A stretch of 64,000 nucleotides of DNA. It comes from Paramecium pentaurelia. Taxonomy: Eukaryota; Ciliophora; Oligohymenophorea; Peniculida; Parameciidae. A program made the translations under genes and the position numbers. The notes below the pieces were generated by a model. It was not told where the DNA came from, ran no database searches, and saw only the letters and a list, made by a program, of their open reading frames with translations. The stretch spans positions 260,992-324,991 of the forward strand of contig CAJJDO010000109.1 in assembly GCA_905183005.1 (NCBI GenBank). The letters are read 5' to 3'. Shown here one piece after another: positions 1 to 13,849 of this stretch (position 1 is its first letter; every line of letters starts with the position of its first letter).

Positions 1-2
1 AT

Positions 3-3000
3 ATGGTTGGTGAAGAGTGGGGACATCCAGAATCTAATTATTTGAATCCTTCTGATTGGTTAGATTCAGCACCTCTAGAAACATTTACAGGAATTGTTAA
101 AAATATTTTAGAGAAAGCATTCGAAAGAGCTGATCGATATATAGAAAAATATTTTAATAAACATTTATTGACTTATTGGGAAGATAAATAAATTAATATA
201 GATATATTTAAAGATGAAAAATTGGCACATCCTGGAGACACATTTTAATATACAATAGCAGTTCTTAATATGTAGAAGGAATAATTTTAGAAAGATATTC
301 CAATTGAAAGTATGTAAGGATTATTGAAAATTGATTCGGTTGAATTAAAAAAGAAGTTGGAACCTTTGCCAGCTGAATTATTGAAATAATTTGATTAATT
401 TATTTAACCAATGTTAAGAGCTAGATGCAAAGAATTAAAGGAATGGTTATAATCATCAACAACTGCTTTGAAAGGAGCAACTACAAATATTGATGAATTT
501 GTTAAGTAAAGTAATTCATTAAAATTGATTCAAAAATAATTAAATAAAGTAAAATCTAAAATATCACTTGTTGGTCATATTTATAATATTCTTGATGAAT
601 ATAAAATAGAAGTCAAAAAAGAAGACAAACAAGCATATGTTGTTGATATAATATAAGCATAAAATCTATTGGAATAAGCTATTCATCATGCAGAAGAAGG
701 AGCTGAATCTAAATTAGACAGATTTGCAAGGGATGTTTAACATATCCTTATTCCATAATTAGAGAAGTAGATTGGTGCTTTGGATGGAATAATCTAAGAT
801 AAAAAATATATTGATGCTGGATTGAGTTTAGAATAAGCCATTAAAGAATTAGGAGAATGTGATGAACAATGTAAGAAATTAGAAGCTGATGCTAAAAAAT
901 ATAGACATTATGAAAGTACTTTAGGATTACCTACTTCTTAATTTTAGAGTTTAGAAGATTTAAGAAATGATTTAAATCTAAGATATTCTATGTGGAAATC
1001 TACTAAAGAATGGATTGAATTAACTTAATCGTGGATTGATGGAAAATTTATAGATATAAACACAGATGAGATTAAGGCTAAAGGAGAATATTATACAAAG
1101 ATTGTCAATAGATGTTCTAAAGGATTACCAGCTAATTAAGTTTTAGATGAGTTAAAAGAGAAAGTATTTTCATTTAAGGATACTATGCCTGTAGTTTTGG
1201 CATTAAGAAATAAAAATTTAAAAGATTATCATTGGGTACAAATAAAATAAGAAATTTTGAAATAAGATTTTGAGATCACTGAAACATTTACATTAAGAAA
1301 TTTAATGGATATGAAAGTTGGAATCTATTAAGAATAGATATAAGAAGTAGCTACTTAGGCTACTTAAGAAGCTGTCTTAGATGCTTAATTTAATGATATT
1401 GAATAAAAATGGAAAGCTCTAGAATTTACATGTGTTAATTATAAACCAGAAAATCTAAGGAACAAAGAAGTTTATGTACTTACTGATATAGATGAATTAT
1501 AAACAGCTTTAGATGATTTCTTGGCAAGTTTAAATAATATATTAGGAAGTAGATACTTAAAGATGTTAAGAAAGAGAGCTGAAAAATTATAGAAGGATGT
1601 ATTAATTGCTTAGGAAACTTTGGATGATTGGTTACAAGTTTAGAAAAATTGGATTTATTTGGAAAATATATTTGCTAGTTAAGATATTAAAACAAAATTA
1701 AAAGAAGAAAATGCATTATTTGAAAATGTTGATAAATAATTTAAAGCTATTATGAAAAAAACTAATTCATAGAAATAAGTTCATAGAGCAAGTGGATTAT
1801 TAGATAAATTTAGAGAATATAAAGAAACATTAAATAGAATTTAAAAAGCATTAGAATCATATTTAGAAGAAAAGAGAATGTCATTTCCAAGATTTTATTT
1901 CTTATCAAATGATGAACTTTTAGAAATATTAGCTAAATCATAAGATTTTGATGCAATCCAAAGAAATTTAAAGAAATGTTTTGAAGCTATTTATAGACTT
2001 GAATAACCTGAAGAAGGTGCTAGATCAGTAAATGGTATGATTTCACCTGAAGGAGAGAAGATTCCATTTGTTAAAGCTGTTTCAACAAAAGAAGAAGTTG
2101 AAATGTGGTTGATGAAAGTTTAAGATTAAATGATTGAATCATTAAAAAAGAGAATGAAATAAGGAAAAGTAGAGAGTGAAACCCAAGAAAGAAATCATTG
2201 GTTACTTAATCAACCAGCTTAAGTAGTTGCCACTATATCCAATTTGATCTGGACATATGATACAGAATAAGCAATAAATAGTATGACAGATGATTCAACT
2301 GCTTTATCAAAACATTATAATTTATTATATGAATCATTGAATGGATTGACTGCTTTAGTTAGGGGTACATTAACTCCACTTTAGCATAAAGTGATTGTAG
2401 CTTTGATTACTTAAGATGTTCATGCTAGAGATATTGTGGATGCATTAACTGATGAAAATGTTAGTGCAATTAGTGAATTTTCATGGTAATAATAATTAAG
2501 ATATTATATGGATGAAAATGATTTAATAATTGTGAGATAAGTTAATGCTAAATTAAATTATGGATATGAATATTTAGGAGCAACAACTAGATTGGTTATT
2601 ACTAATTTAACAGATAGATGTTGGATGACAATTACTGGAGCATTAAATATTAAATTAGGAGCAGCTCCAGCTGGACCAGCAGGAACAGGTAAGACAGAAT
2701 CAACTAAAGATTTGGCTAAAGCTTTGGGAATGTTTTGTGTAGTGTTCAATTGTTCAGATTAAATTGAATATAAAATGATGGGTCGTTTATTTAGTGGTTT
2801 AGTTTAATAAGGAGCTTGGGCATGTTTGGATGAATTCAATCGTATAGATATTGAAGTGTTAAGTGTTATTGCTTAATAATTATTAACTGTAAGATAGGCA
2901 TTAATAAGAAGAGATTAATAATTTATATTTGTGAATCCAGACAAACCAATAAATTTGAAGGAAGAAGTAGGAGTATTCATTACAATGAATCCAGGATATG

Positions 3001-6000
3001 CTGGTAGAACTGAATTACCAGATAATTTAAAAGTATTATTTAGACCAGTATCTATGATGATTCCTGATTATAAATTAATTGCTGAAATTATGCTTTAAGC
3101 AGAAGGTTTTGAAGATGCTAAATCTTTGTCTCAAAAGATGACTCAATTATATTAATTGAGTTCTCAATAATTGAGTTAGTAAGATCATTATGATTTTGGT
3201 ATGAGAGCAGTCAAATCAGTGTTAGTTATGGCAGGAGCATTAAAAAGAGCAGATATCAATTAACCAGAAGATGCTGTTTTAATAAGAGCAATGAGAGATA
3301 GTAATGTACCAAAGTTTTTAAAAGATGATTTACCCTTATTTTCAGCTTTGATTAGTGACTTGTTTCCTACAGCCATTATTAAAGAAGTAGATTATGGAGA
3401 CTTGTAAAAGTAAATAGAAATATCTTTGGATAAAATGAAATTGTAAAGAGTACCAAATTTAATTACTAAAACCATTTAACTTTTTGAAACATTTAATGTA
3501 AGATTTGGTGTGATGTTGGTGGGAAATACAAACTCTGGAAAAACTTCATGTTATAAATGTTTAGAAATGACAATGAGTGATCTAAGAAAACTTAATCATT
3601 AAGATTAAAGATATCAATTAGTTACAAGTTATGTGCTTAATCCTAAGTGTATTTCTATGGGTGAATTATATGGTGAAGTCAATGTATTTACTTAAGAGTG
3701 GTAAGATGGTTTGGCATCTCAAATCATGAGAGAAGCTGCAGCTGATGAAACTATTGAAAAGAAATGGGTAGTGTTTGATGGTCCAGTTGATGCTTTATGG
3801 ATTGAAAACATGAATACAGTGTTAGATGATAATATGATGCTTTGTTTAGCTAATGGTCAACGTATCAAATTAAGAACCTAAATGAGAATGCTATTTGAAG
3901 TATAAGACTTAAGAGTTGCATCACCAGCTACTGTAAGTAGATGTGGTATGGTTTACTTGACATAAGAAGATTTGGGATGGCTTCCTTATGTATAATCTTG
4001 GGTTGAAACTGAATTCGGTCCCAAAGAGATTCAATTAAATGAAAATGTACATCATGTAGAGATTCTCTAAGCAAATGAAAGGAAATATTTACTTTCATTA
4101 TTTGAAGAGTATGTTAACGATGTCATTAATAAAATCAGAAAAACATTTAAGGAAACTATTGGTACTAATGATACTCAGTAAGTAGTTTCTTTATGCAATT
4201 TATTGGAAGCTTTTATTAATGAAAAATATGGATTCAAAGCTTCTATGACTGCAGATTCAAGAAAGCGATTTATTTTATATGCTTTCACATTTGGATGCAT
4301 ATGGTCAGTTGGAGCTTCTATTGATGATAGACATCATGAAGACATGAGCGATTTCTTCCGTGATAGATTCCAGAGTATCATATTCCCTAATGTTGATTAA
4401 GTTTATTCATATTATTTGGATACATCTAATGAATTGTCTTTCAAACATTGGAATGATAAAATTGAAGAATTTGTTTATGATCCTACTGAATAGTTTTTTA
4501 ATATGCTTGTACCAACAGTAGATACTGTTCGATATTCTTACATTATTGAACAGTTGTTATCTATCAATAAAAGAGTATATTTGACTGGTCCTACAGGAAC
4601 TGGCAAGAGTCAAGTTTTAGCTAAATTATTAGTTTAAATATAAGAACCCAGATCTATAGATCCAGTTTATATTATATTTTCAGCTTAAACCACTTCTATG
4701 GTTACATAAATGACTATAGAAAACAAATTAGAAAAAACAAGAAAAGCATTATTAACAGCTAAACCAGGTCGTTAAACTTGCATATTTATTGATGATGTGA
4801 ATATGCCTTAATTGGAAGAATATGGAGCTCAACCTCCTATTGAATTACTTAGATTATTAGTAGATAAGGGATTCTTGTATGATAGGAAAGAACGTTTTTA
4901 GAAATTTATTGAAAATGTTACATTACTTTGTTGCAGTGCTCCTCCTGGTGGTGGTCGTAATCCACTTACACCAAGATTCACTAGACATTTTAATATGCTC
5001 TCTTTGCCTTAACCTGCATAATCTACTCTATTCAAAATCTTCTTTAGTATTCTTAATGGATTCTTTGGATAAGGATTTACTGATCCTGTTAAAAAAATGT
5101 CAGATACTATCACAAATGCAACTATTGAAGTTTACATTAGAATTATTAAGGAAAAATTACCCATTCCTTCTAAATTTCATTATACTTTTAATTTAAGAGA
5201 TGTCAGTAAAGTATTCTAAGGTGTATTAATGGTAAAGCCTGGATTAGTTAGAGAAGTAGATTAAGTTACACGTTTATGGGTACATGAAGTTAGTAGAGTA
5301 TTTTATGATAGATTGATTAATGATATTGATCGTGAATGGTTCAAAGAATTAGTTGGAGACTTATTAGGAAGATAATTCAAATCTAGAATCACTAAAGATG
5401 ATGTTTATGGAGCTAGTAAAGTTCTTTATGGTGATATTTTGAAAATTGATTCGGATAATAGAGATTATGAAGAAATCAAAGATAATGTCAAGTTAGTTAA
5501 GATTTTAGAAGATAAATTAGATGATTTCAATACAGAATACAATTCTAAGACAAGATTAGTATTCTTTGGAGATGCAATTGATCATATATTGAGAATTTCT
5601 AGAATATTGAGATAACCAAGAGGAAATGCAATGTTAATTGGTGTTGGTGGATCAGGAAAATAATCATTAACTAGACTATCTGCATTTATGTAGAATCAAT
5701 AAATATAGTCATTAGAAATAACTAAAAACTTTTCAGTTGATAACTTTTAAGAATTTTTAAAGAAAATATTCTAAATATCTGGATTATAAGAAAAACCTTT
5801 ATGCTTTTTATTTACTGATTCATAAATTGTTTATGAAAGTTTCCTTGAAGACATAAATAATATTTTGAATTCAGGAGAAGTACCAAATATTTGGAAACCT
5901 GAAGAAAAGTAGCCATTATTAGAAGAAGTTAAGAAAATAAATGCAAGATTAAAGAGACCTGAAGATCCTGATACTCTTTATAAGACATTTGTAGAAAGTG

Positions 6001-9000
6001 TTAGAAATCAATTACATATTGTATTGTGTATGTCTCCTGTTGGTGATGCACTAAGAGTTAGATGTCGTAAATTCCCAGCCATGGTTGATTGTTGTACTTT
6101 AGATTGGTTTTCAAGTTGGCCAGCAGAAGCATTGGTTTCAGTGGCAACTAAAATTTTATAATAAGAAACAGATTTCCCTTAAACAGATATACCATAGAAA
6201 TAATTGATTGATAGTTTAGCATAGATGTGTATGGAAATTCATATATCAGCTAAAGATTGTGCTGATAAATTCGAGGCTGCACTTAAAAGAAAAGTTTATA
6301 CTACTCCTAAAAGTTATTTAGATTTAATAGGATTATATTTAACTAGTTTAAAAAGAAAAAGAGAAGAATTGTAATTAAAATAAAAGAGACTTTCAGGAGG
6401 TTTAGTTAAATTGAAAATGGCTAATGAATAAGTTGCAAGTCTATAAGTGACTCTGACTGATCTCAAACCATAATTAGAGGAATCTTCAATAAAAGTTTAA
6501 TAGGCTCTTGAAAAAGTTAATTAAGATTCTTATCTTGCAAGTTAATAGGAACAATTGGTTAAAGCTGAAACTGAAGAAGTGAATAAGAAAGCTTAGGATG
6601 TAAAAATAATAGCTGATGATGCTCAAGCTGATTTAGATGTTGTTATGCCTGAATTAGAAAAAGCATTAAAAGCAGTTGATCAAATGGATGAGAATGAAAT
6701 TAAAATTGTTAGAACATATAACAATCCTCCTTAAGCAGTCGTTATGGTTCTAGAAGCTGTCTTGACATTATTAGGATAAAATACAAGTTGGGATTCTGCA
6801 AAAAAGGCTATGATTGATGTTGGATCATTTGTAAGTTCATTAAAGAATTATCCAAGAGACAATATTTCAGAAAAAACACTATTTAATTTGAGAAAAATTA
6901 TTTCGAGAGAAGACTTTGTCCCTGATTTAATTAGAACAAAAGCTAAACCAGCTGCAGATATGGCATCGTGGTGTTTGGCTATGAATACATATGCTATTGT
7001 AAGTAAAAAAGTAGAACCAAAAAAGAGAAAGGTGGCTGAAATGATGGCAGTGTTAGATTAAGCAAATAAGGAATTGGCAATCAAGGAAGGTGAACTTTAG
7101 AAGGTTAAAATGGCTGTTAAGAAATTATAGTAGGAGACTGCAGAAATGGCATAAAAGAAATAAGATCTTGAAAATTTAAAAGAATTAACTGAAGCTAGAT
7201 TAGATAGAGCTTAAAAATTAATAAGTCTTACAGCATCTGAAGCTGAGAGATGGGCACGTACAGTAGAAGAATTAGGAATTTCTATTATCAATTTAATTGG
7301 TGATGTCTTTTTGGCTGCAGCTTCCATTTCATATAATGGACCTTTTACTGGACCTTATAGAAATGAATTGATTAATCATTGGACTGAAAAGGTAAGGGAA
7401 GCATAAATTCCAGTATCTGAGAAATTCACTTTAGTAGGCACTTTAGGAGATCCATTATAATTGAGAGATTGGACAATTCATAAATTACCAAGTGATTCTG
7501 TTTCTTAAGAGAATTCTATTCTTGCTACTTAAGGTTATAGATGGCCTTTGATGATTGATCCACAATAATAAGCAAATAATTGGATAAAGAGTTCATTTTA
7601 AGATCTTAAATTGAAAGTAGTTAAATTTTCAGATCCTAAATTTTAATCTGATATGAGATTATGTATTACAAATGGATATCCAATTTTAATTTAAGATATT
7701 GAAGAGAATTTGGATCCTTCAATTGAAACTATATTATAGAAATAATACAAAGAGGCAGATGGTCGTGTTTTGATTAAATTTGGTGATGGTGATATAGATT
7801 TCGATAAAAATTTCAAATTATTTATAACAACAAAGATACCAAATCCAAAATATTTACCAGAAGTATTTATTAAAGTTACAGTGATTAATTTTACAGTTAC
7901 TTTTGAGGGTTTAGAAGAATAATTATTAGCAGATGTGGTTAGATTAGAAAAAGAAGAGATTGAAATTCAAAAGGATGAGAATGTCATGAAATTAGCTTAA
8001 TATCGTAAGATGTTGAGTGAATCAGAAGCTATGATCTTAAAACAATTAGCTGAAGCAGATCCAGAGAAAATTTTAGATAATGTAGATTTAATTACATCAT
8101 TATAATCTGCAAAAACTACAAGTGAAGAAAGTAATATAAAAATTGAAGAATCTGTTGTATTAGAAAAAACTATAGAAAGAGTACGTAATGAATATAGATC
8201 AGTAGCAGTAAGAGGTTCAGTATTATATTTTGTAATTAAAGATTTAAATCTTATTGATCCAATGTATTAATACTCCTTACAATATGTTTAAGTGATGTTT
8301 AATTTGGCTATGAGATAGGCATTACCAGCTGAAGAATTATAATAAAGATTATCAAATTTAATTGATAGTATAACAAAAGTGATTTTCACTAATGTATGCA
8401 GAGGGTTATTTGAGTAGCATAAATTAATTTATTCATTTTTGATTGCAGCTTAAATTAACAGAAAATCAAATAAAATATCAGATGGTCTTTGGAGTTCATT
8501 TTTAAGAGGTGCAGGTGTCATTGAAAAATCTAAATTACCAGCTAATCCTGATAAAGTATTAATTGGAGAATCATCTTGGGAATTAGCTGCTTATTTGGAT
8601 CTTAATTTTGAAGTGTTTAGAGGTTTATGTTAACATATATAAAAAAATATGGCTGCATGGAAAACATACATTTAGTCATCTGATCCTTTGGTAGTTAAAT
8701 TAGAAGAACCATATTAAAGCAAATTAGATGAATTTGAAAAAATGATGATTATAAAGATATTTAGAAGTGAAAAAATATTATTTGCTCTTTCAAGTTATGT
8801 TGAATAAAATATTGGCAGATTTTATTTGGAATCCCCAAATACAACAATGGAAACATTATATAATGATTCGGATGTTTCAACCCCAATAATATTTGTATTA
8901 TCATAGGGTGCAGATCCAACATCATAAATTTTGAAATTTGCAAAGGAAAGAAACTTTGAAGAGAATTTAGCTATTATCTCGTTGGGATAAGGCTAAGGAA

Positions 9001-9928
9001 AGATTGCAACTAAATAAATTAATGATGCCACTTAATCAGGAGGTTGGGTTTTATTATAAAATTGTCATCTTGCAAGAACATTTATGCCAGACTTAGAAAA
9101 ATTAGTAGATGAAATTACAGCCAAAAAATCAACCATTAATCCTAGTTATAGATTGTTCCTCACTTCTATGCCTGCTTCCTATTTCCCAGTAAGTATATTA
9201 TAAAATGGAATCAAATTAACAACAGAACCACCTCGAGGTTTGAAAGCTAATTTAAAAAGATCTCTTTAAGATATTTCTAATGAATTTTTGGATACAGCAT
9301 CAAAACCAGAGATTTATCATAAATTGGTTATGGGATTATGTTATTTCCATGCCATTATTTAAGAACGTAAGAAATTTGGTCCTTTGGGATGGAATATCAA
9401 ATATGAATTTAATGATAGTGATCTTGAAACTTCAAAGACAGTTATTAAAATGCTTTTAGGTGAAAATGATACTGTACCTTGGGATGCTATGTTATATGTG
9501 AGTGGTAATATCAATTATGGTGGTAGAGTAACTGATGATTGGGATAGAAGATGTTTAATGACTATTTTGAGGAAATTTATATGTAATGAAGTATTGGATG
9601 ATAATTATGTTTTTTGTGAAAATAATACATACAGAATACCTGAGAAAAGTGTAGTTGAAGATTATATTAAATATGTTGAATCTTTACCTATGACTGATGA
9701 TCCTGCAGTTTTTGGCATGCATGAAAATGCCAATATCACATTCTAATTAAGAGAAAGTGATTCAATTTTAGAAACTATCTTATCTATATAACCAAGAGAA
9801 GGTGGAGGATCTTCAGAAAAAACACCTGATTAAATTGTATTAGAGCTTGTTAAAAGTATTTAAGATGATCTCCCTCCTCTTTTAAGTAAAGAAGAATCTA
9901 ATAAAGAATTATGGTAAATTAATCCAGA
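3..9928 (+). CDS. Axonemal dynein heavy chain, inner-arm type (partial; 5' end outside window, 3' end lost in gap)
   Basis: The motor subunit that drives ciliary beating by ATP-dependent sliding along doublet microtubules. One frame stays open for about 3,300 codons once TAA/TAG are read as Gln. Linker and stem come first, then four AAA P-loops: GPAGTGKT (2673-2696), GNTNSGKT (3522-3545), GPTGTGKS (4587-4610) and GVGGSGKQ (5640-5663). The AAA4 Gln is encoded by TAA, and GKQ is normal for this site in dyneins. Stalk coiled coils and the microtubule-binding tip lie about 6360-7200, followed by AAA5/AAA6 and the C-terminal domain. Axonemal identity follows from AAA1 (DEFNRIDIEVLSVIAQQ). The inner-arm assignment rests on resemblance to the DNAH1/3/6/7/12 group from memory and is weaker. 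Position 3 is only the first complete codon; several hundred N-terminal residues should lie upstream. The missing end is supplied by the copy at 12331-13773. Confidence 0.95.
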
Positions 9929-10102
9929 NNNNNNNNNNNNNNNNNNNNNNNNNNNNNNNNNNNNNNNNNNNNNNNNNNNNNNNNNNNNNNNNNNNNNNNN
10001 NNNNNNNNNNNNNNNNNNNNNNNNNNNNNNNNNNNNNNNNNNNNNNNNNNNNNNNNNNNNNNNNNNNNNNNNNNNNNNNNNNNNNNNNNNNNNNNNNNNN
10101 NN
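9929..10102. other. Assembly gap (174 N)
   Basis: This run of N interrupts the dynein gene. Sequence right of the gap (from 10103) repeats sequence left of it (from 8886), offset 1217, so the two contigs overlap by about 1 kb and the gap is not a real interval. Confidence 0.97.
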
Positions 10103-11985
10103 ATAATATTTGTATTATCATAGGGTGCAGATCCAACATCATAAATTTTGAAATTTGCAAAGGAAAGAAACTTTGAAGAGAATTTAGCTATTATCTCGTT
10201 GGGATAAGGCTAAGGAAAGATTGCAACTAAATAAATTAATGATGCCACTTAATCAGGAGGTTGGGTTTTATTATAAAATTGTCATCTTGCAAGAACATTT
10301 ATGCCAGACTTAGAAAAATTAGTAGATGAAATTACAGCCAAAAAATCAACCATTAATCCTAGTTATAGATTGTTCCTCACTTCTATGCCTGCTTCCTATT
10401 TCCCAGTAAGTATATTATAAAATGGAATCAAATTAACAACAGAACCACCTCGAGGTTTGAAGGCTAATCTTAAGAGATCTCTATAAGATATTTCTAATGA
10501 ATTTTTGGATACAGCAGCAAAACCAGAGATATATCATAAATTGGTTATGGGATTATGTTATTTCCATGCCATTATTTAAGAACGTAAGAAATTTGGTCCT
10601 TTGGGATGGAATATCAAATATGAATTTAATGATAGTGATCTTGAAACTTCAAAGACAGTTATTAAAATGCTTTTAGGTGAAAATGATACTGTACCTTGGG
10701 ATGCTATGTTATATGTGAGTGGTAATATCAATTATGGTGGTAGAGTAACTGATGATTGGGATAGAAGATGTTTAATGACTATTTTGAGGAAATTTATATG
10801 TAATGAAGTATTGGATGATAATTATGTTTTTTGTGAAAATAATACATACAGAATACCTGAGAAAAGTGTAGTTGAAGATTATATTAAATATGTTGAATCT
10901 TTACCTATGACTGATGATCCTGCAGTTTTTGGTATGCATGAAAATGCCAATATCACATTCTAATAAAGAGAAAGTGACTCAATTTTAGAAACTATCCTAT
11001 CTATATAACCAAGGGAAGGTGGTGGATCATCAGAAAAAACACCTGATTAAATTGTATTAGAGCTTGTTAAAAGTATTTAAGATGATCTCCCTCCTCTTTT
11101 AAGTAAAGAAGAATCTAATAAAGAATTATGGTAAATTAATCCAGAGAAAAATCTTATTCCATCATTATCTACAGTTCTATTATAAGAATTAGAACGTTTT
11201 AACATTTTACTTTCAACTATGGCTAGAACATTATAAGGATTGGCTTAAGCTATTGAAGGTATAGTTGTAATGAGTTAAGAATTGGATAGTATGTATTATT
11301 CACTTATGAATAATGAAGTTCCAAAAGTTTGGAATAAAGTGGGATATTTATCATTAAAAGGTTTGGCATCTTGGATTAGAGACTTAAAAGAAAGAGTGAA
11401 ATTTATGTCAGAATGGCTTATTACAGGTGGGCCTAATAGTTTTTGGATATCAGGATTCTTTTATCCTTAAGGATTTTTAACTGGTGTTCTATAAACTCAT
11501 GCTCGTAAGACAGCTATAGCTATTGATAATCTTGTCTTTTCATTTAAGGTATAAGAATTTGAAAAAGAATAATGCTCAATCAAACCAGTGGATGGTGTTT
11601 TTATTTATGGGTTATTTTTGGAAGGAGCATAATGGAAGAAAAAATGTCTGGCCGATCTTAATTTTGTAATATTTCATCATTAATATATAGGGTCAAATGA
11701 GTGTGCTTATGCCAGTGATTCATTTCTTACCTTTACAATAGGACAAATATTAATAGAGATCTGATAATTATAGGTATTATTTATGATTAAAACATTAGTT
11801 GTCCTGTTTATAAAACATAAACAAGAGCTGGTGTCTTATCCACTACAGGATAAAGTACAAATTATGTTTTAGCTGTGGTAATTATTTATATATATATATA
11901 ATTTTAGGATTTACCTACATTGGATTAACCTCCTGATTATTGGACATTAAGAGGAACAGCACTTATTTGTGCACTAAAAGAATGA
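10103..11985 (+). CDS. Dynein heavy chain 3' portion, second contig copy (B)
   Basis: Partial duplicate of the dynein gene, covering the AAA6/C-terminal region to the stop. It repeats 8886-9928 and then continues to TGA at 11983-11985. Three introns are needed at the end: 11666-11690 (25 nt), 11774-11798 (25 nt) and 11878-11907 (30 nt). With them removed the protein ends in the usual dynein C-terminal pattern, with TRAGVLSTTG and PPDYWTLRGTALIC. This copy differs from the first by 14 substitutions in the overlap, including Ser-to-Ala and Leu-to-Gln changes and many synonymous ones, clustered at about 10460-11030. It is an alternative haplotype or a close paralogue rather than a separate gene here. 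Confidence 0.85.
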
Positions 11986-12061
11986 TTGATAATTGAATAA
12001 GATAACTTTAGGTTTATTTATTATTAAAATAACTCGAACAATAAGTAAAATCAAAATTTTA

Positions 12062-12329
12062 TCAAAGTGGCAAGATAGCCTTATTTTCTTACTTCTTCTA
12101 AGATTTTTCGTTTGCCTTCTTTTCTTAAACTATAACTCTCTTTCCTAATTACCATTGACCCTTCTCATGAGAATTATTTGGATATATTATTATTCCCTAT
12201 CCATGCATCAATCCCTTCTTCCACATACCTTTATAAATCTTTCCATCTGGATAATAGTATTCTCCATATCCATCTCTTACATTATTCACATAATTTCCTA
12301 TATATTTCTTTCCTCCTGGCCATATAAAT
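12062..12329 (-). pseudogene. C-terminal fragment of the MORN-repeat gene (contig-end copy)
   Basis: This piece is identical to the last part of the MORN gene at 13850-15218 (offset 1788), including its TGA stop at 12062-12064. It is cut by the single N at 12330. It is an assembly duplicate, not an independently broken gene. Confidence 0.9.
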
Positions 12330-12330
12330 N
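12330..12330. other. Single-N contig join
   Basis: One N separates the end of contig B from a contig that starts again inside the dynein gene (12331 matches 9326 and 10543). The join repeats about 1.8 kb. Confidence 0.95.
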
Positions 12331-13773
12331 GGTTATGGGATTATGTTATTTCCATGCCATTATTTAAGAACGTAAGAAATTTGGTCCTTTGGGATGGAAT
12401 ATCAAATATGAATTTAATGATAGTGATCTTGAAACTTCAAAGACAGTTATTAAAATGCTTTTAGGTGAAAATGATACTGTACCTTGGGATGCTATGTTAT
12501 ATGTGAGTGGTAATATCAATTATGGTGGTAGAGTAACTGATGATTGGGATAGAAGATGTTTAATGACTATTTTGAGGAAATTTATATGTAATGAAGTATT
12601 GGATGATAATTATGTTTTTTGTGAAAATAATACATACAGAATACCTGAGAAAAGTGTAGTTGAAGATTATATTAAATATGTTGAATCTTTACCTATGACT
12701 GATGATCCTGCAGTTTTTGGCATGCATGAAAATGCCAATATCACATTCTAATTAAGAGAAAGTGATTCAATTTTAGAAACTATCTTATCTATATAACCAA
12801 GAGAAGGTGGAGGATCTTCAGAAAAAACACCTGATTAAATTGTATTAGAGCTTGTTAAAAGTATTTAAGATGATCTCCCTCCTCTTTTAAGTAAAGAAGA
12901 ATCTAATAAAGAATTATGGTAAATTAATCCAGAGAAAAATCTTATTCCATCATTATCTACAGTTCTATTATAAGAATTAGAACGTTTTAACATTTTACTT
13001 TCAACTATGGCTAGAACATTATAAGGATTGGCTTAAGCTATTGAAGGTATAGTGGTAATGAGTTAAGAATTGGATAGTATGTATTATTCACTTATGAATA
13101 ATGAAGTTCCAAAAGTTTGGAATAAAGTGGGATATTTATCATTAAAAGGTTTGGCATCTTGGATTAGAGACTTAAAAGAAAGAGTGAAATTTATGTCAGA
13201 ATGGCTTATTACAGGTGGGCCTAATAGTTTTTGGATATCAGGATTCTTTTATCCTTAAGGATTTTTAACTGGTGTTCTATAAACTCATGCTCGTAAGACA
13301 GCTATAGCTATTGATAATCTTGTCTTTTCATTTAAGGTATAAGAATTTGAAAAAGAATAATGCTCAATCAAACCAGTGGATGGTGTTTTTATTTATGGGT
13401 TATTTTTGGAAGGAGCATAATGGAAGAAAAAATGTCTGGCCGATCTTAATTTTGTAATATTTCATCATTAATATATAGGGTCAAATGAGTGTGCTTATGC
13501 CAGTGATTCATTTCTTACCTTTACAATAGGACAAATATTAATAGAGATCTGATAATTATAGGTATTATTTATGATTAAAACATTAGTTGTCCTGTTTATA
13601 AAACATAAACAAGAGCTGGTGTCTTATCCACTACAGGATAAAGTACAAATTATGTTTTAGCTGTGGTAATTATTTATATATATATATAATTTTAGGATTT
13701 ACCTACATTGGATTAACCTCCTGATTATTGGACATTAAGAGGAACAGCACTTATTTGTGCACTAAAAGAATGA
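12331..13773 (+). CDS. Dynein heavy chain 3' portion, third contig copy (C), true continuation of the first copy
   Basis: The first 603 bases are identical to 9326-9928 at every site where copy B differs, so this contig carries the same allele as the main gene and supplies its missing end. Introns lie at 13454-13478, 13562-13586 and 13666-13695, and the stop is TGA at 13771-13773. Joined in the mind with 3-9928, the window holds about 3,560 residues of the protein. The stop lies 76 bp from the stop of the convergent MORN gene. Confidence 0.9.
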
Positions 13774-13849
13774 TTGATAATTGAATAAGATAACTTTAGG
13801 TTTATTTATTATTAAAATAACTCGAACAATAAGTAAAATCAAAATTTTA

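Noticed and set aside
4879..5196. Plus-strand ORF of 105 aa inside dynein
   Set aside because: It lies in a different frame from the dynein reading, which is intact and conserved over the same bases.
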